From assembly GCF_014144865.1 (NCBI RefSeq), contig NZ_JAALDM010000117.1, forward strand, positions 1 to 55,093: a DNA stretch of 55,093 nt, written 5' to 3'. The position numbers were made by a program, and so were the translations under genes. Of this stretch, positions 1 to 9,537 are shown in pieces (the first letter of the stretch is position 1; every line of letters starts with the position of its first letter). The notes beneath the pieces are model-generated. The model made no database searches. It was not told where the DNA came from and worked only from the letters and a program-made list of their open reading frames with translations. The stretch comes from Dietzia aerolata (lineage in GTDB: Bacteria > Actinomycetota > Actinomycetes > Mycobacteriales > Mycobacteriaceae).

Positions 1-150
1 GGGCCCGGTGATCTCCGGCAGCGTCTGCGGCTCGCCTTCCACCTCGAGGCCGACGCGCACGAAGCCCGCGTCGAGCTCGGCGGGCGTCACCGACCAACCG
101 TCGTTGGCGCGCTGCAGGATCTCGGTCAGCCAGGACTGCGCGATGTGCAC
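1..150 (-). CDS. pheT: Phenylalanyl-tRNA synthetase beta subunit, N-terminal fragment (cut by window edge)
   Basis: Only the first 50 codons lie in the window. PheT forms the alpha2-beta2 enzyme with PheS, which charges tRNA-Phe, and also carries the editing site. The visible start is GTG at 150-148, with a GAAGGA ribosome-binding site about 8 nt upstream. The first residues read HIAQSWLTEIL, the usual PheT opening, followed by a stretch typical of the N-terminal module. It lies 62 nt downstream of pheS on the same strand, as in most bacteria, so co-transcription is expected. The truncation comes from the window edge, not from a mutation. Confidence 0.9.
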   Translation of the reverse strand, partial: MHIAQSWLTEILQRANDGWSVTPAELDAGFVRVGLEVEGEPQTLPEITGP

Positions 151-212
151 TGTGGGGTCCTTCGTGTTTCTCGGTGGTCGGGTGAGCTCGTGGGTGGATC
201 GGTACCGCGGGT

Positions 213-2023
<1,811 letters not shown>

Positions 2024-2028
2024 GGGAC

Positions 2029-3336
2029 TCACTCTAGAAGACGGGAGCCGCCGCGCCTGCCGGACCGCAGCGGGACGGTGGCGGTGACGGTGAACCCGCC
2101 GTCCGAGGCGGGCAGCGCCGAGAAGCTGCCGCCCACGGCGCGGACCCGCGCCGACATTCCCGCGATCCCGGAGCCACCGCCGGTGCCGGGCGCCACGAGG
2201 GCGTCGGGTGCGGCCGGGCCGTTGTCCACCTCGAGGGTCGCCGAGGGCGGTTCGTCGCCGTCGGAGGTGGTGTCCGCGGTGAGGGTGACGACGACGACAC
2301 CGCCGGGCGCGTGCCGGGAGGCGTTCGCCAGTGACTCCTGGAGCACTCTGTGCAGGACCACGCCGGCGGTCTCGTCGATCCGGTCCATCTCCCCGGTCAG
2401 CTGCCATGTGAGGTCGATCCCGGAGCGGCGGGCCGCCCGGAGCGTGGGCTCGATCTGGTCGACCCCGACGGGTTCGGTGGTCTGCTCCTCCGCGTCCGTG
2501 CGCAGGACCCCCAGCAGGCCGCGGACCTCGTCCAGGGCCTCGCGGGCTGTCTCGGCGATCGAATCGAACTCCGCGTGGACGGCCGGCGTGACGCCCTGCA
2601 ATCGGTACGGGGCCGACTGCGACTGCACCACGATCATCGACATCTGGTGGGCCACCACGTCGTGCAGGTCACGCGCCAGGCGGTTGCGTTCCTCGGCCAA
2701 CACCCGCAGGTCGGCCTGCTGTGCGGACCGCTGCGATTCGCGTTCCAGTCGCTGCGAGGAGCTTTCCAGCTGACGGCGCGAGATGAGCAGCCAGCGCACG
2801 AGGATCATCACCGTGGAGAAGACGGCGGCGCCGACCATCCACCCCACGCTGACCTCGAGGCCGGGGTTGAGCGCCATCAGGGCCACGGTCACCGCCACCG
2901 CCGCCGCGATCCTCCTCGGCGGACCGAGCAGGATCACCGCGCCCAGGCACACGGCCAGCGCGAGATGGAACACCACGGGCCAGCCCAGTGCAAAATCCGG
3001 CTCGGTACGCAGCGGCACGGCCACCACACAGGCGATCGCCACCGCACACCACGCGGGAAGTGGCCAGCGGCGGGCCACGGCCACCGGCAGGGTGCCCAGT
3101 GCGGCCAGCAGCGGTACGAGCGCCGGCCAGGCGTCATGCGTCACGAAGAAGGTCGGCCAGGCCACCGTGAAGAACAGTGCCGCCAGGCTTAGCAGGGCCA
3201 GGTCCACCCAGTCGGGTCGGAGGATGCCGAGGAAGGATCGCCCGCGCTCGACGCGCGTCGCCGACCGTCCATCACCGGCGGCGTCATCGGGCGAGGTGAG
3301 GTCGACTGGGGCGGGATCCGAGCTGCTCGATCGCAT
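2029..3336 (-). CDS. Sensor histidine kinase (HisKA_3 / DesK-NarX type)
   Basis: This is a membrane sensor kinase of 435 residues. Several hydrophobic segments lie between about residues 45 and 190, followed by a coiled stretch and the dimerisation box RDLHDVVAHQMS, with the phosphorylated histidine near residue 225. The ATPase domain has a GxGxG region (GTGGGSGIAGM) near residue 390. It is the kinase type that pairs with NarL-family regulators such as the one immediately downstream. The signal it senses is unknown, as there is no recognisable extracellular sensor domain. ATG 3336 is preceded by TACCTT 7 nt upstream and no Shine-Dalgarno, suggesting a leaderless message. Longer in-frame starts upstream add an unrelated N-terminus. 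Confidence 0.9.
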   Translation of the reverse strand: MRSSSSDPAPVDLTSPDDAAGDGRSATRVERGRSFLGILRPDWVDLALLSLAALFFTVAWPTFFVTHDAWPALVPLLAALGTLPVAVARRWPLPAWCAVAIACVVAVPLRTEPDFALGWPVVFHLALAVCLGAVILLGPPRRIAAAVAVTVALMALNPGLEVSVGWMVGAAVFSTVMILVRWLLISRRQLESSSQRLERESQRSAQQADLRVLAEERNRLARDLHDVVAHQMSMIVVQSQSAPYRLQGVTPAVHAEFDSIAETAREALDEVRGLLGVLRTDAEEQTTEPVGVDQIEPTLRAARRSGIDLTWQLTGEMDRIDETAGVVLHRVLQESLANASRHAPGGVVVVTLTADTTSDGDEPPSATLEVDNGPAAPDALVAPGTGGGSGIAGMSARVRAVGGSFSALPASDGGFTVTATVPLRSGRRGGSRLLE

Positions 3337-3343
3337 GCCGTCA

Positions 3344-3349
3344 AAGGTA
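3344..3349 (-). promoter_or_regulatory. Predicted -10 box of the histidine kinase operon (leaderless)
   Basis: On the minus strand TACCTT is followed by 7 nt and then the ATG at 3336. No ribosome-binding site is visible. The spacing puts the transcription start at or next to the ATG. I see no clear -35 box. Confidence 0.45.
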
Positions 3350-3473
3350 TTGCGCCCCGCCCGCCGGGGATATCCCCCTGTGGAGTGACATCGGGGTACC
3401 CCCGTCGGGTTACCGCGACAGAGGTACACCGAGATCACTGTCTGCGGGGATCCCGCCGCCGGTTCTGCGTTCC

Positions 3474-3479
3474 TAGTTT
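3474..3479 (+). promoter_or_regulatory. Predicted -10 box of the phospholipase-like gene (leaderless)
   Basis: TAGTTT is followed by 7 nt and then the ATG at 3487, with no Shine-Dalgarno between. The arrangement matches several other genes in the window and predicts transcription starting at the start codon. Confidence 0.45.
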
Positions 3480-3486
3480 GACCGGC

Positions 3487-4032
3487 ATGTTCCGAGTATC
3501 CGTAAGCCGTGTCGCCGTCTTCGTCGTCCTATTTCTTCTCTCCGTCACCACCGTCCTGGCCGGCAGCGGCGGCACCACGTCCGCCACCACCACCGACACC
3601 AGCTCCCACGGCGACCCGGCGGCCTCGGCGCTCGCCGCGGCCCGGGACCTCGCGGACGCCCGTCCCGGCACCGACGCGATCGGGCGCGACCTCATCGCGG
3701 AGCTCGGCTACACGCCGAAGCTCGAGCGGTCGCTGGCCGCCAAGGAGACGGGTGATTGCTCGTCGCCGGTGCCGCTCCCCCGGTCCTTCGAGCCGGCCTG
3801 CCGCGTCCACGACCTCGGCTACGACCTGCTGCGCGTGGCGCACCGACACCACACGCCGATCCCGGACGGACTCCGCGCCGACCTCGACGACCTCCTCGGG
3901 CGGCAGATGCTCCGGTCCTGCGACGGCCGCTCCGCGTGCATGGTCATGGCGCGGATCGCCCATGCGGCGGTGCGGGTCAACACCGTGCGGCAGGGTCACG
4001 GCGCCCCCGTCGAGGAGGCACTGCCGTGGTGA
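3487..4032 (+). CDS. Secreted phospholipase A2-like protein
   Basis: The 181-residue product has an N-terminal hydrophobic segment (about residues 7-26) that should act as a signal peptide or anchor, a Ser/Thr-rich linker, and a small helical domain. The key motif is ACRVHDLGYD with the His-Asp pair at about residues 108-109. This matches the C-x-x-H-D-x-G-Y active site of prokaryotic phospholipase A2 enzymes, in which the His-Asp dyad hydrolyses the sn-2 ester. Cysteines at DCSS, PACRV, RSCDG and SACM could form disulfides. The gene overlaps the start of a second hydrolase gene by 7 nt, so the two are translationally coupled. The substrate is inferred from the motif only; a non-enzymatic relative is possible. 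Confidence 0.7.
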   Translation: MFRVSVSRVAVFVVLFLLSVTTVLAGSGGTTSATTTDTSSHGDPAASALAAARDLADARPGTDAIGRDLIAELGYTPKLERSLAAKETGDCSSPVPLPRSFEPACRVHDLGYDLLRVAHRHHTPIPDGLRADLDDLLGRQMLRSCDGRSACMVMARIAHAAVRVNTVRQGHGAPVEEALPW

Positions 4033-4832
4033 TCCGGCGCGCCGCACGCATCCTGTTCTTCGCCGTCGCCGGGTACACACTGCTGGGCGCGCTGGTCGCA
4101 CACCTGTGGTGGGCACTCGACTCGGGACCCCTGACCTCGGAGCCACGACTGGTCCTCGCCGACCGGGCGCTGACGCCGGCCGTACGCGTGTACGGCGACC
4201 ACCCCGAACTCGACGCGCGTGACGCTGCACGACTGACCGCCGACGCGCTCGACGACGCCGGCGGATTCGACCGCTCCGTGCTCGTGGTGACCATCCCGAC
4301 CGGCTCGGGGTGGGTGGATGCCGACCAGGTCGAGGCGTTCGAGGACTGGGCTTCCGGGGACGTGGCGACCGTCGCGATGCGGTACTCCTCGGCCCCCTCC
4401 GCAGCGGTGTACGCACTCCGGCCGGAGGTCGCGGCCGAGTCCGCGCACGCACTCCTCGCCGAGGTGGCCACCCGCCTGCGCGCGGTCCCGGTCGACGACC
4501 GTCCCCGGCTGGTCGTCCACGGCTTGAGCCTCGGCGCCCAGGCCGGTCAATTCGCGCTCGATGACCCGGCGATCGCGGCGCTGGTCGACGTGGCGCTGTG
4601 GCAGGGTCGGCCCGGCGCCGCTGAACGGAGCCGGCCGTCCGGTCCGTGCGTCGTCACCGCGGTCAACCCGGACGATCCGGTCGCCGCCCTCGGCTGGGAT
4701 CTGCTCGGCGAGCCCGCCCGCGCACTGCGGGTGCTCGCCGCGCTCCCGGGATCCGATTCCGAATCCCCCGGCATCGGGCACCGTTACCGGCCGGTCCTCC
4801 CGCCGGCGGGGTGCCTCTCGCCCGGATGGTGA
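4026..4832 (+). CDS. Alpha/beta-hydrolase of the Abhydrolase_9 type, single-domain form
   Basis: The 268-residue product has one N-terminal membrane segment (about residues 5-24) followed by a predicted extracytoplasmic hydrolase domain. Typical features are TIPTGSGW, the RYSSAPSAAVYAL stretch and the nucleophile elbow HGLSLGA, with the serine at about residue 168. As I recall the family, most actinobacterial members are larger and carry a multi-pass N-terminal domain, which is missing here. GTG 4026 was chosen because GAGGAGG lies 7 nt upstream; GTG 4029 is an alternative. It overlaps the phospholipase-like gene, so the pair probably acts on the same envelope lipids or esters. It converges on the ABC-F gene, which ends 5 nt away. 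Confidence 0.8.
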   Translation: MVIRRAARILFFAVAGYTLLGALVAHLWWALDSGPLTSEPRLVLADRALTPAVRVYGDHPELDARDAARLTADALDDAGGFDRSVLVVTIPTGSGWVDADQVEAFEDWASGDVATVAMRYSSAPSAAVYALRPEVAAESAHALLAEVATRLRAVPVDDRPRLVVHGLSLGAQAGQFALDDPAIAALVDVALWQGRPGAAERSRPSGPCVVTAVNPDDPVAALGWDLLGEPARALRVLAALPGSDSESPGIGHRYRPVLPPAGCLSPGW

Positions 4833-4837
4833 CGGCG

Positions 4838-6499
4838 TCAGCGCTGTTCGCGCACCTCGCCGGCGTCGACCACGAGCTCGCGTGTCGACCGGAAGCCCCC
4901 GCGCATCCGGCGGTCGTGGGTCACCAGCAGGACGGTGCCGTCGAAGTTCTCCACGGCCTGCTCGAGCTGTTCGATCGCGGGGAGGTCCAGGTGGTTGGTG
5001 GGCTCGTCCAGCGCCAGCAGATTGACTCCCCGATGCTGCAGGAGGGCCAGCGCCGCGCGGGTCCGCTCGCCCGGCGAGAGCGAGTCACACCGCCTCGACA
5101 CGTGTTCTCCGCCCAGCCCGAACTTGGCGAGCAGGGTGCGGACCTCCGTGGGATCGGCCCCGTCCGGACCGGCCGCCGCGCAGAACACGTCGAGCAACTG
5201 GTTCGGCCCTGTGAAGGCGGCGCGCGCCTGATCGACCCGCCCGGCCTCGACGGAGGCACCGAGGGTGACCCTGCCCTCGTCCGGCTCCCGGTCGCCCAGG
5301 ATCATCGCCAGCAGCGTCGACTTGCCGGACCCGTTGGCGCCGCTGATCCGGACCCGGTCGCCCCCGTCGATCTGCAGCGTCACGGGTCCGAGCCGGAAGT
5401 CTCCCCGCCGGGCCGTCGCCTCGTCGAGCACCGCCACCACGGAGCCGGACCGCGGGGCCGCCGCGATCTCCATCCGCAGTTCCCACTCCTTGCGGGGTTC
5501 GGCGACCACCTCGAGCCGCTCCATCGCACGCTCGGACTGGGCGATCTTCGCGGCCTGCTTCTCCGACCGCTGGCCGGCCCGGTTGCGGATGTGCTTGTCC
5601 CGCTCGGCGTCCTTGCCGCCCGACTTGCGCATGGTGTTGCGCACACCCTTGTCGAGCCACGTCTTCTGCGTCTGGATTCGGTCCTTGAGCTGGTCGACCC
5701 GGCCCGCGTATTCCTCATACGCCTCGCGTGCGCGCTGACGGGCCAGGGCCCGCTCGGTCAGGTACGACTCGTAGCCGCCGTCGAAGACCGTGATCTGGCG
5801 CTGCGCCGCGTCCAGGTCGACGATGCCGGTCACGCACCGGGCCAGGAATTCACGATCGTGGCTCACCACGACCATCGGCCGACGCTCGGCCTGCATGAAC
5901 TCCTCGAGCACCTCGAGGCCCGCCAGGTCGAGATCATTGGTCGGTTCGTCGAGCAGCAGGACGTCGTACTGGCTCAGCAACACGGCCGCGAGGTTGACCC
6001 GGGCCCGCTGCCCGCCGGACAGCGCCGCCACGGGCAGGTCCAGCACCGAGCCGTCGAGGCCGAGCCGGGCCGCGGTCACGGGGATCCGTTCGTCGAGGTC
6101 GCCACCGCCGAGTGCAAGCCATCTCTCGAGTGCGTCGCCGTACGCCTCGGCGGCCTCCTCCGAGTCCGCCATCTGCTCGGCGAGAGAGTCCATGATGATC
6201 TGCGCGTCAGTGACCCCGGTGACGCGATGCAGGAGTTCGCGGACGACCTCGTCGTCGTCGGATTCTATTTCTTGTCGCAACAATCCCACGGTGGCTTCGG
6301 GCGGGCTCACGGTGACCTGTCCCGACATCTCCGCGTCGGGGGTTCCGGCGAGCGCGTGGAGCAGCGTCGATTTTCCGGCCCCGTTGGGGCCTGTCAGGCC
6401 CCAGACGTCACCGGTGGCGACGACGAGGTCGAGCCCCTCGAACAGTGTGCGTGCGCCCCGGGCCGCACCGACCTTCCTCGCGGTGAGGGTGGCCATCAT
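4838..6499 (-). CDS. ABC-F family ATPase (ribosome-associated)
   Basis: The 553-residue protein has two ABC ATPase domains in one chain and no membrane segments, the layout of ABC-F translation factors. The first domain has Walker A GPNGAGKST (about 37-45), signature LSGGQRARVN and Walker B LLLDEPTNDLD. The second has GANGSGKST (about 385-393), LSPGERTRA and LALDEPTNHLD. A charged, helical interdomain linker (about 240-330) corresponds to the segment that reaches into the ribosomal E/P sites. The start ATG overlaps the stop of the upstream rRNA methyltransferase gene (ATGA). Members can be housekeeping factors or give antibiotic protection; sequence alone does not tell which this is. Confidence 0.93.
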   Translation of the reverse strand: MMATLTARKVGAARGARTLFEGLDLVVATGDVWGLTGPNGAGKSTLLHALAGTPDAEMSGQVTVSPPEATVGLLRQEIESDDDEVVRELLHRVTGVTDAQIIMDSLAEQMADSEEAAEAYGDALERWLALGGGDLDERIPVTAARLGLDGSVLDLPVAALSGGQRARVNLAAVLLSQYDVLLLDEPTNDLDLAGLEVLEEFMQAERRPMVVVSHDREFLARCVTGIVDLDAAQRQITVFDGGYESYLTERALARQRAREAYEEYAGRVDQLKDRIQTQKTWLDKGVRNTMRKSGGKDAERDKHIRNRAGQRSEKQAAKIAQSERAMERLEVVAEPRKEWELRMEIAAAPRSGSVVAVLDEATARRGDFRLGPVTLQIDGGDRVRISGANGSGKSTLLAMILGDREPDEGRVTLGASVEAGRVDQARAAFTGPNQLLDVFCAAAGPDGADPTEVRTLLAKFGLGGEHVSRRCDSLSPGERTRAALALLQHRGVNLLALDEPTNHLDLPAIEQLEQAVENFDGTVLLVTHDRRMRGGFRSTRELVVDAGEVREQR

Positions 6500-7410
6500 G
6501 ACCCGCCCGCCTGCAACCGGGCGCTGGTGTGCAGGCAGATCGAGGCGGCGGTGACGATGTTGAGGCTTTCCGCGCGGCCCCGGATGGGGATGCGGACGCG
6601 CAGGTCTGCGGCCGCTGCCAGGTCGGCGGGCACACCGTGGGCCTCGTTGCCGAAGATCCAGGCGGTGGGGCGGGCGAGCTGCTCATTGGCGTGCTCGATG
6701 TCGACCTCACCGTCGGCGGTCGCCACGGCGACCTGGAGGCCGCGGGCGTGGGCGCGCTCCACCAGATCCGACTCGCCGATCCCCCGCACGACCGGCAGGT
6801 GGAACAGACTGCCCGCGGAGGCGCGGACGGCCTTGGGGTTCTCGGGGTCCACGGCGCCCTCGGTGAGCCACACGGCATCGGCGCCGAGCGCGTCCGAGAC
6901 GCGGATGAGCGTGCCGACGTTTCCGGGCTCGGCCAACGCCTGCCCGATAGTCACCAGCCGCGGTGGGTGCGCGGCGTCATCCCGGGACCCGTCCGCTGCA
7001 CCGTCTTGCCCCACGTCCTGCGCACCGTCTTGCCCCACGACCTGTGCGGCGTCGTGGACGAGTGTGCGGCACACCGCGACGATCCCGGCCGGGGTCACGG
7101 TGTCGGACAGGGTTCGCATGGCCCGCGTAGTCACCGTCGACACCCGGACGCGGCCGGCGTGGGCGGCCTGGGCGGAGTCGATGAGGTCGTCAAACCTATC
7201 GAGGGCGTCCTCGGCGCAGAACACCTCGAGGGCGTGGCCCGTGGACAGGGCGGCCTCCACGGAGTTGGCGCCCTCGGCGAGGAATCGGCCTGCCTTGCGC
7301 CTGGCTGCGGCACGGTGGAGCTTGGACGCAGAAACGACCCGCGGTGTCCGTTCGGTGAACGGATCCGCGGGTCGCTCTGTGCCCTGCCCGGGCCGGGAAT
7401 TGTGCGTCAA
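6496..7410 (-). CDS. TrmH/SpoU-family RNA 2'-O-methyltransferase (TsnR-like)
   Basis: This is a 304-residue SPOUT methyltransferase predicted to modify 23S rRNA or tRNA. The N-terminal substrate-binding domain contains AGRFLAEG. The knotted catalytic domain shows motif 1 (GNVGTLIRVSDALGAD, about residues 165-180), motif 2 (IFGNEAHGVP) and motif 3 (IPIRGRAESLN). The only plausible start is TTG at 7410, which is 11 nt after rplT, with a weak ribosome-binding site. That suggests translational coupling to rplT. A short Gln/Asp/Gly-rich linker (about residues 122-140) carries an imperfect 24-nt tandem duplication. The order rplT, methyltransferase, pheS-pheT region is, as I recall, conserved in mycobacteria, where the gene is called tsnR. 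Confidence 0.9.
   Translation of the reverse strand: MTHNSRPGQGTERPADPFTERTPRVVSASKLHRAAARRKAGRFLAEGANSVEAALSTGHALEVFCAEDALDRFDDLIDSAQAAHAGRVRVSTVTTRAMRTLSDTVTPAGIVAVCRTLVHDAAQVVGQDGAQDVGQDGAADGSRDDAAHPPRLVTIGQALAEPGNVGTLIRVSDALGADAVWLTEGAVDPENPKAVRASAGSLFHLPVVRGIGESDLVERAHARGLQVAVATADGEVDIEHANEQLARPTAWIFGNEAHGVPADLAAAADLRVRIPIRGRAESLNIVTAASICLHTSARLQAGGS
6998..7045. repeat. Two-copy 24-nt tandem duplication inside the rRNA methyltransferase gene
   Basis: The units at 6998-7021 and 7022-7045 are nearly identical (GCACCGTCTTGCCCCACG core). They encode two copies of an eight-residue GQDGAxDV-like unit in an interdomain linker. The duplication is in frame and does not break the gene. Confidence 0.6.
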
Positions 7411-7420
7411 GTCGCCTACG

Positions 7421-7801
7421 TCAGGCCGCCGGCGCGTTGACGTCAGCCGGGAGCGCCTTGCGGGCGACCTCGACCAGTGCGGTGAACGCGGCCGGGTCGG
7501 TGACGGCGAGGTCGGCGAGGACCTTGCGGTCGACCTCGACGCCGGCGAGCTTGAGGCCCTGGACGAAGCGGTTGTAGGTCATGTCGTTGGCGCGGGCCGC
7601 CGCGTTGATGCGGGAGATCCACAGCTTGCGGAAGTCGCCCTTGCGCTGGCGACGATCACGGTAGCTGTAGTTCATCGAGTGGAGCATCTGCTCCTTGGCC
7701 TTGCGGTACAGCCGCGAGCGCTGCCCACGGTAGCCCTTGGTGGACTCGAGTACGGTCCGACGCTTCTTCTGGCCGTTGACGGCTCTCTTCACGCGTGCCA
7801 C
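7421..7801 (-). CDS. rplT: 50S ribosomal protein L20
   Basis: The 126-residue product starts [15 protein letters not shown] and continues through the [16 protein letters not shown] and [16 protein letters not shown] segments typical of L20. L20 binds 23S rRNA early in large-subunit assembly and, in several bacteria, represses its own operon. The length is normal. It lies 69 nt downstream of rpmI in the infC-rpmI-rplT operon. A methyltransferase gene follows after 11 nt. Confidence 0.98.
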   Translation of the reverse strand: MARVKRAVNGQKKRRTVLESTKGYRGQRSRLYRKAKEQMLHSMNYSYRDRRQRKGDFRKLWISRINAAARANDMTYNRFVQGLKLAGVEVDRKVLADLAVTDPAAFTALVEVARKALPADVNAPAA

Positions 7802-7870
7802 TGGTCAATCCTCACTGATCTGGGATGGTCACCTTGAGCGGTGACCGAAAGTTCTACGTCTGGGGTGGGC

Positions 7871-8065
7871 TCAGAGCCCGAGGAGTCGCTTCACCCGGGG
7901 CACATCGGCCTGGGCGACGTCCGTGCGGCCGTCGAGACGACGGGTGCGCTTGGTGGGCTTCTTCTCCATGATGTGGCGGCGGTTGGCCTGCTGGCGGACC
8001 AGCTTGCCGGTTCCGGTCTTCCGGAAGCGCTTGGCGGTGCCCTTGTGGGTCTTCATCTTCGGCAT
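7871..8065 (-). CDS. rpmI: 50S ribosomal protein L35
   Basis: The 64-residue basic protein starts [14 protein letters not shown] and ends RVKRLLGL, both hallmarks of L35, a small component of the large ribosomal subunit. It sits between infC and rplT on the same strand, the standard bacterial order. The 100-nt gap to infC holds no gene that I can see. Confidence 0.98.
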   Translation of the reverse strand: MPKMKTHKGTAKRFRKTGTGKLVRQQANRRHIMEKKPTKRTRRLDGRTDVAQADVPRVKRLLGL

Positions 8066-8165
8066 GATCGGTCTTCCTCACATGGTTCGTCCCGGGGCCC
8101 GGTGGGGTCTCGGGGGGCGGACGCGATGCGTCCGTGGTCTGGTCGGCGCTAAAAAGCCGGTCGGA

Positions 8166-8732
<567 letters not shown>

Positions 8733-8792
8733 GGGCCCTCCTCGGTAGTTACGGTGCGCATGTGTCCGCGACCAACTGCTCAGGTCGCGCAT

Positions 8793-9035
8793 CCGCCCTC
8801 GAGGTTCCCCCGGCCGGCCCGACCTGGATGGCGGGAAAACCGGAAAGGCCCCACGGCACTAATGCCTGGGGCCTGTCACTCCTCACCCTTCGCCGAAGAC
8901 ACGTCTGCCCAAGTGCGCAGACCCCTCGCCGGGGGTGGTGACCATCAAACAACCCGTAGGCGTCGGATGGTGGGAGATCAGGCTCCTCTTGGACGATGGA
9001 TTCCCTCATGTGAAGGAATCCCACAGTCGGAGAAC
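8793..9035 (-). ncRNA. Structured 5' leader of the infC-rpmI-rplT mRNA
   Basis: This 322-nt gap between infC and the divergent DUF1844 gene holds no convincing gene. Read on the minus strand from a promoter near 9036-9064, it contains an early hairpin (GGATTCC paired with GGGAATCC, 8997-9022), a second hairpin (GTCTGC paired with GCAGAC, 8903-8922) and then a terminator-like stem (8848-8873) before infC. The arrangement suggests attenuation of the operon. The controlling signal (L20, IF-3, stalled ribosomes or an antibiotic) is not evident. An open frame from ATG 9009 to 8749 overlaps it, but without a ribosome-binding site. Confidence 0.5.
8848..8873 (-). terminator. Terminator-like attenuator stem upstream of infC
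   Basis: On the minus strand GGCCCCAGGCA and TGCCGTGGGGCC form a near-perfect stem with a TTAG loop. It is followed by TTTCCGGTTTT, an interrupted U-tract. The position inside the leader, about 115 nt before the start codon, fits an attenuator rather than the end of an upstream gene. Confidence 0.6.
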
Positions 9036-9064
9036 AGACTACCAGGATCTGTGGGGACCCCCAA
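9036..9064 (-). promoter_or_regulatory. infC: Predicted promoter of the infC operon
   Basis: On the minus strand TTGGGG (9064-9059) and TAGTCT (9041-9036) are separated by 17 nt, a good sigma-A-type arrangement. Transcription from here would give a leader of about 300 nt. Confidence 0.45.
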
Positions 9065-9114
9065 ACCGGTGCCCGTACACCCGGCAATTGTCCGTCCGTG
9101 GGACAGTTATCGCC

Positions 9115-9513
9115 ATGACCACCGACCAGCCAGCTTCTTCTGACCAGGCCCCCGGGAGCTCCCTCGAGGACCACATCGATGCCCGTGAGGTCGAGCTCGT
9201 CGATCTGGCCGACGTCTCCGCTCAGGAAATCATCTTCCGGTCCATTGTCGTGCTCATGAGCGCCGCCGCCGAGAAGTTGGGCCTGGCAGACGACGAGCCC
9301 ACCGGCAGCCCGCACCTCGATCTGGATGAGGCCCGCAAGCTCGTGACAGCCCTCGCCGGTCTCGTGGCGGGATCCGCCGAGTACCTCGGCCCCCAGGCGG
9401 GCGTCGTGCGGGACGGACTCCAGGGTCTGCAGCACGCCTTCCGCGAGGCCAGCGCCTACCCCGACAAGCCCGGTGAGGGCCCCGGCGAGAAGTTCACCGG
9501 CCCCGTCTACTGA
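9115..9513 (+). CDS. DUF1844 family protein
   Basis: This is a small acidic cytosolic protein of 132 residues. The central part (about 20-85) has the DUF1844 pattern: a helix around EIIFRSIVVLMSAAAEKLGL, a PHLDLDEARKLV segment and a long second helix. The C-terminal third is Pro/Gly-rich and probably disordered. The ATG at 9115 starts the conserved part; the longer open frame upstream crosses the infC promoter region. It is divergent from infC, a neighbourhood that as I recall is common in actinobacteria. No function is established for the family, and I assign none. Confidence 0.8.
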   Translation: MTTDQPASSDQAPGSSLEDHIDAREVELVDLADVSAQEIIFRSIVVLMSAAAEKLGLADDEPTGSPHLDLDEARKLVTALAGLVAGSAEYLGPQAGVVRDGLQGLQHAFREASAYPDKPGEGPGEKFTGPVY

Positions 9514-9537
9514 TCGCCCCCGCGCAGGGTCCGGTCC

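Noticed and set aside
6998-7045. Frameshift or phase-variation repeat in the methyltransferase gene
   Set aside because: The unit is 24 nt, a multiple of three, with only two copies in a linker, so expression is not switched.
4646-7837. A 1063-codon plus-strand open frame across the ABC-F, methyltransferase and rplT genes
   Set aside because: It is antisense to three well-supported genes. Long antisense frames are expected in high-GC DNA because of third-position G/C; the product has no family pattern.
8749-9009. An 86-codon open frame in the infC leader that ends 17 nt before infC
   Set aside because: There is no ribosome-binding site, the composition is that of a random frame, and it runs through the predicted attenuator stem. 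A regulatory leader peptide remains possible but is unsupported.
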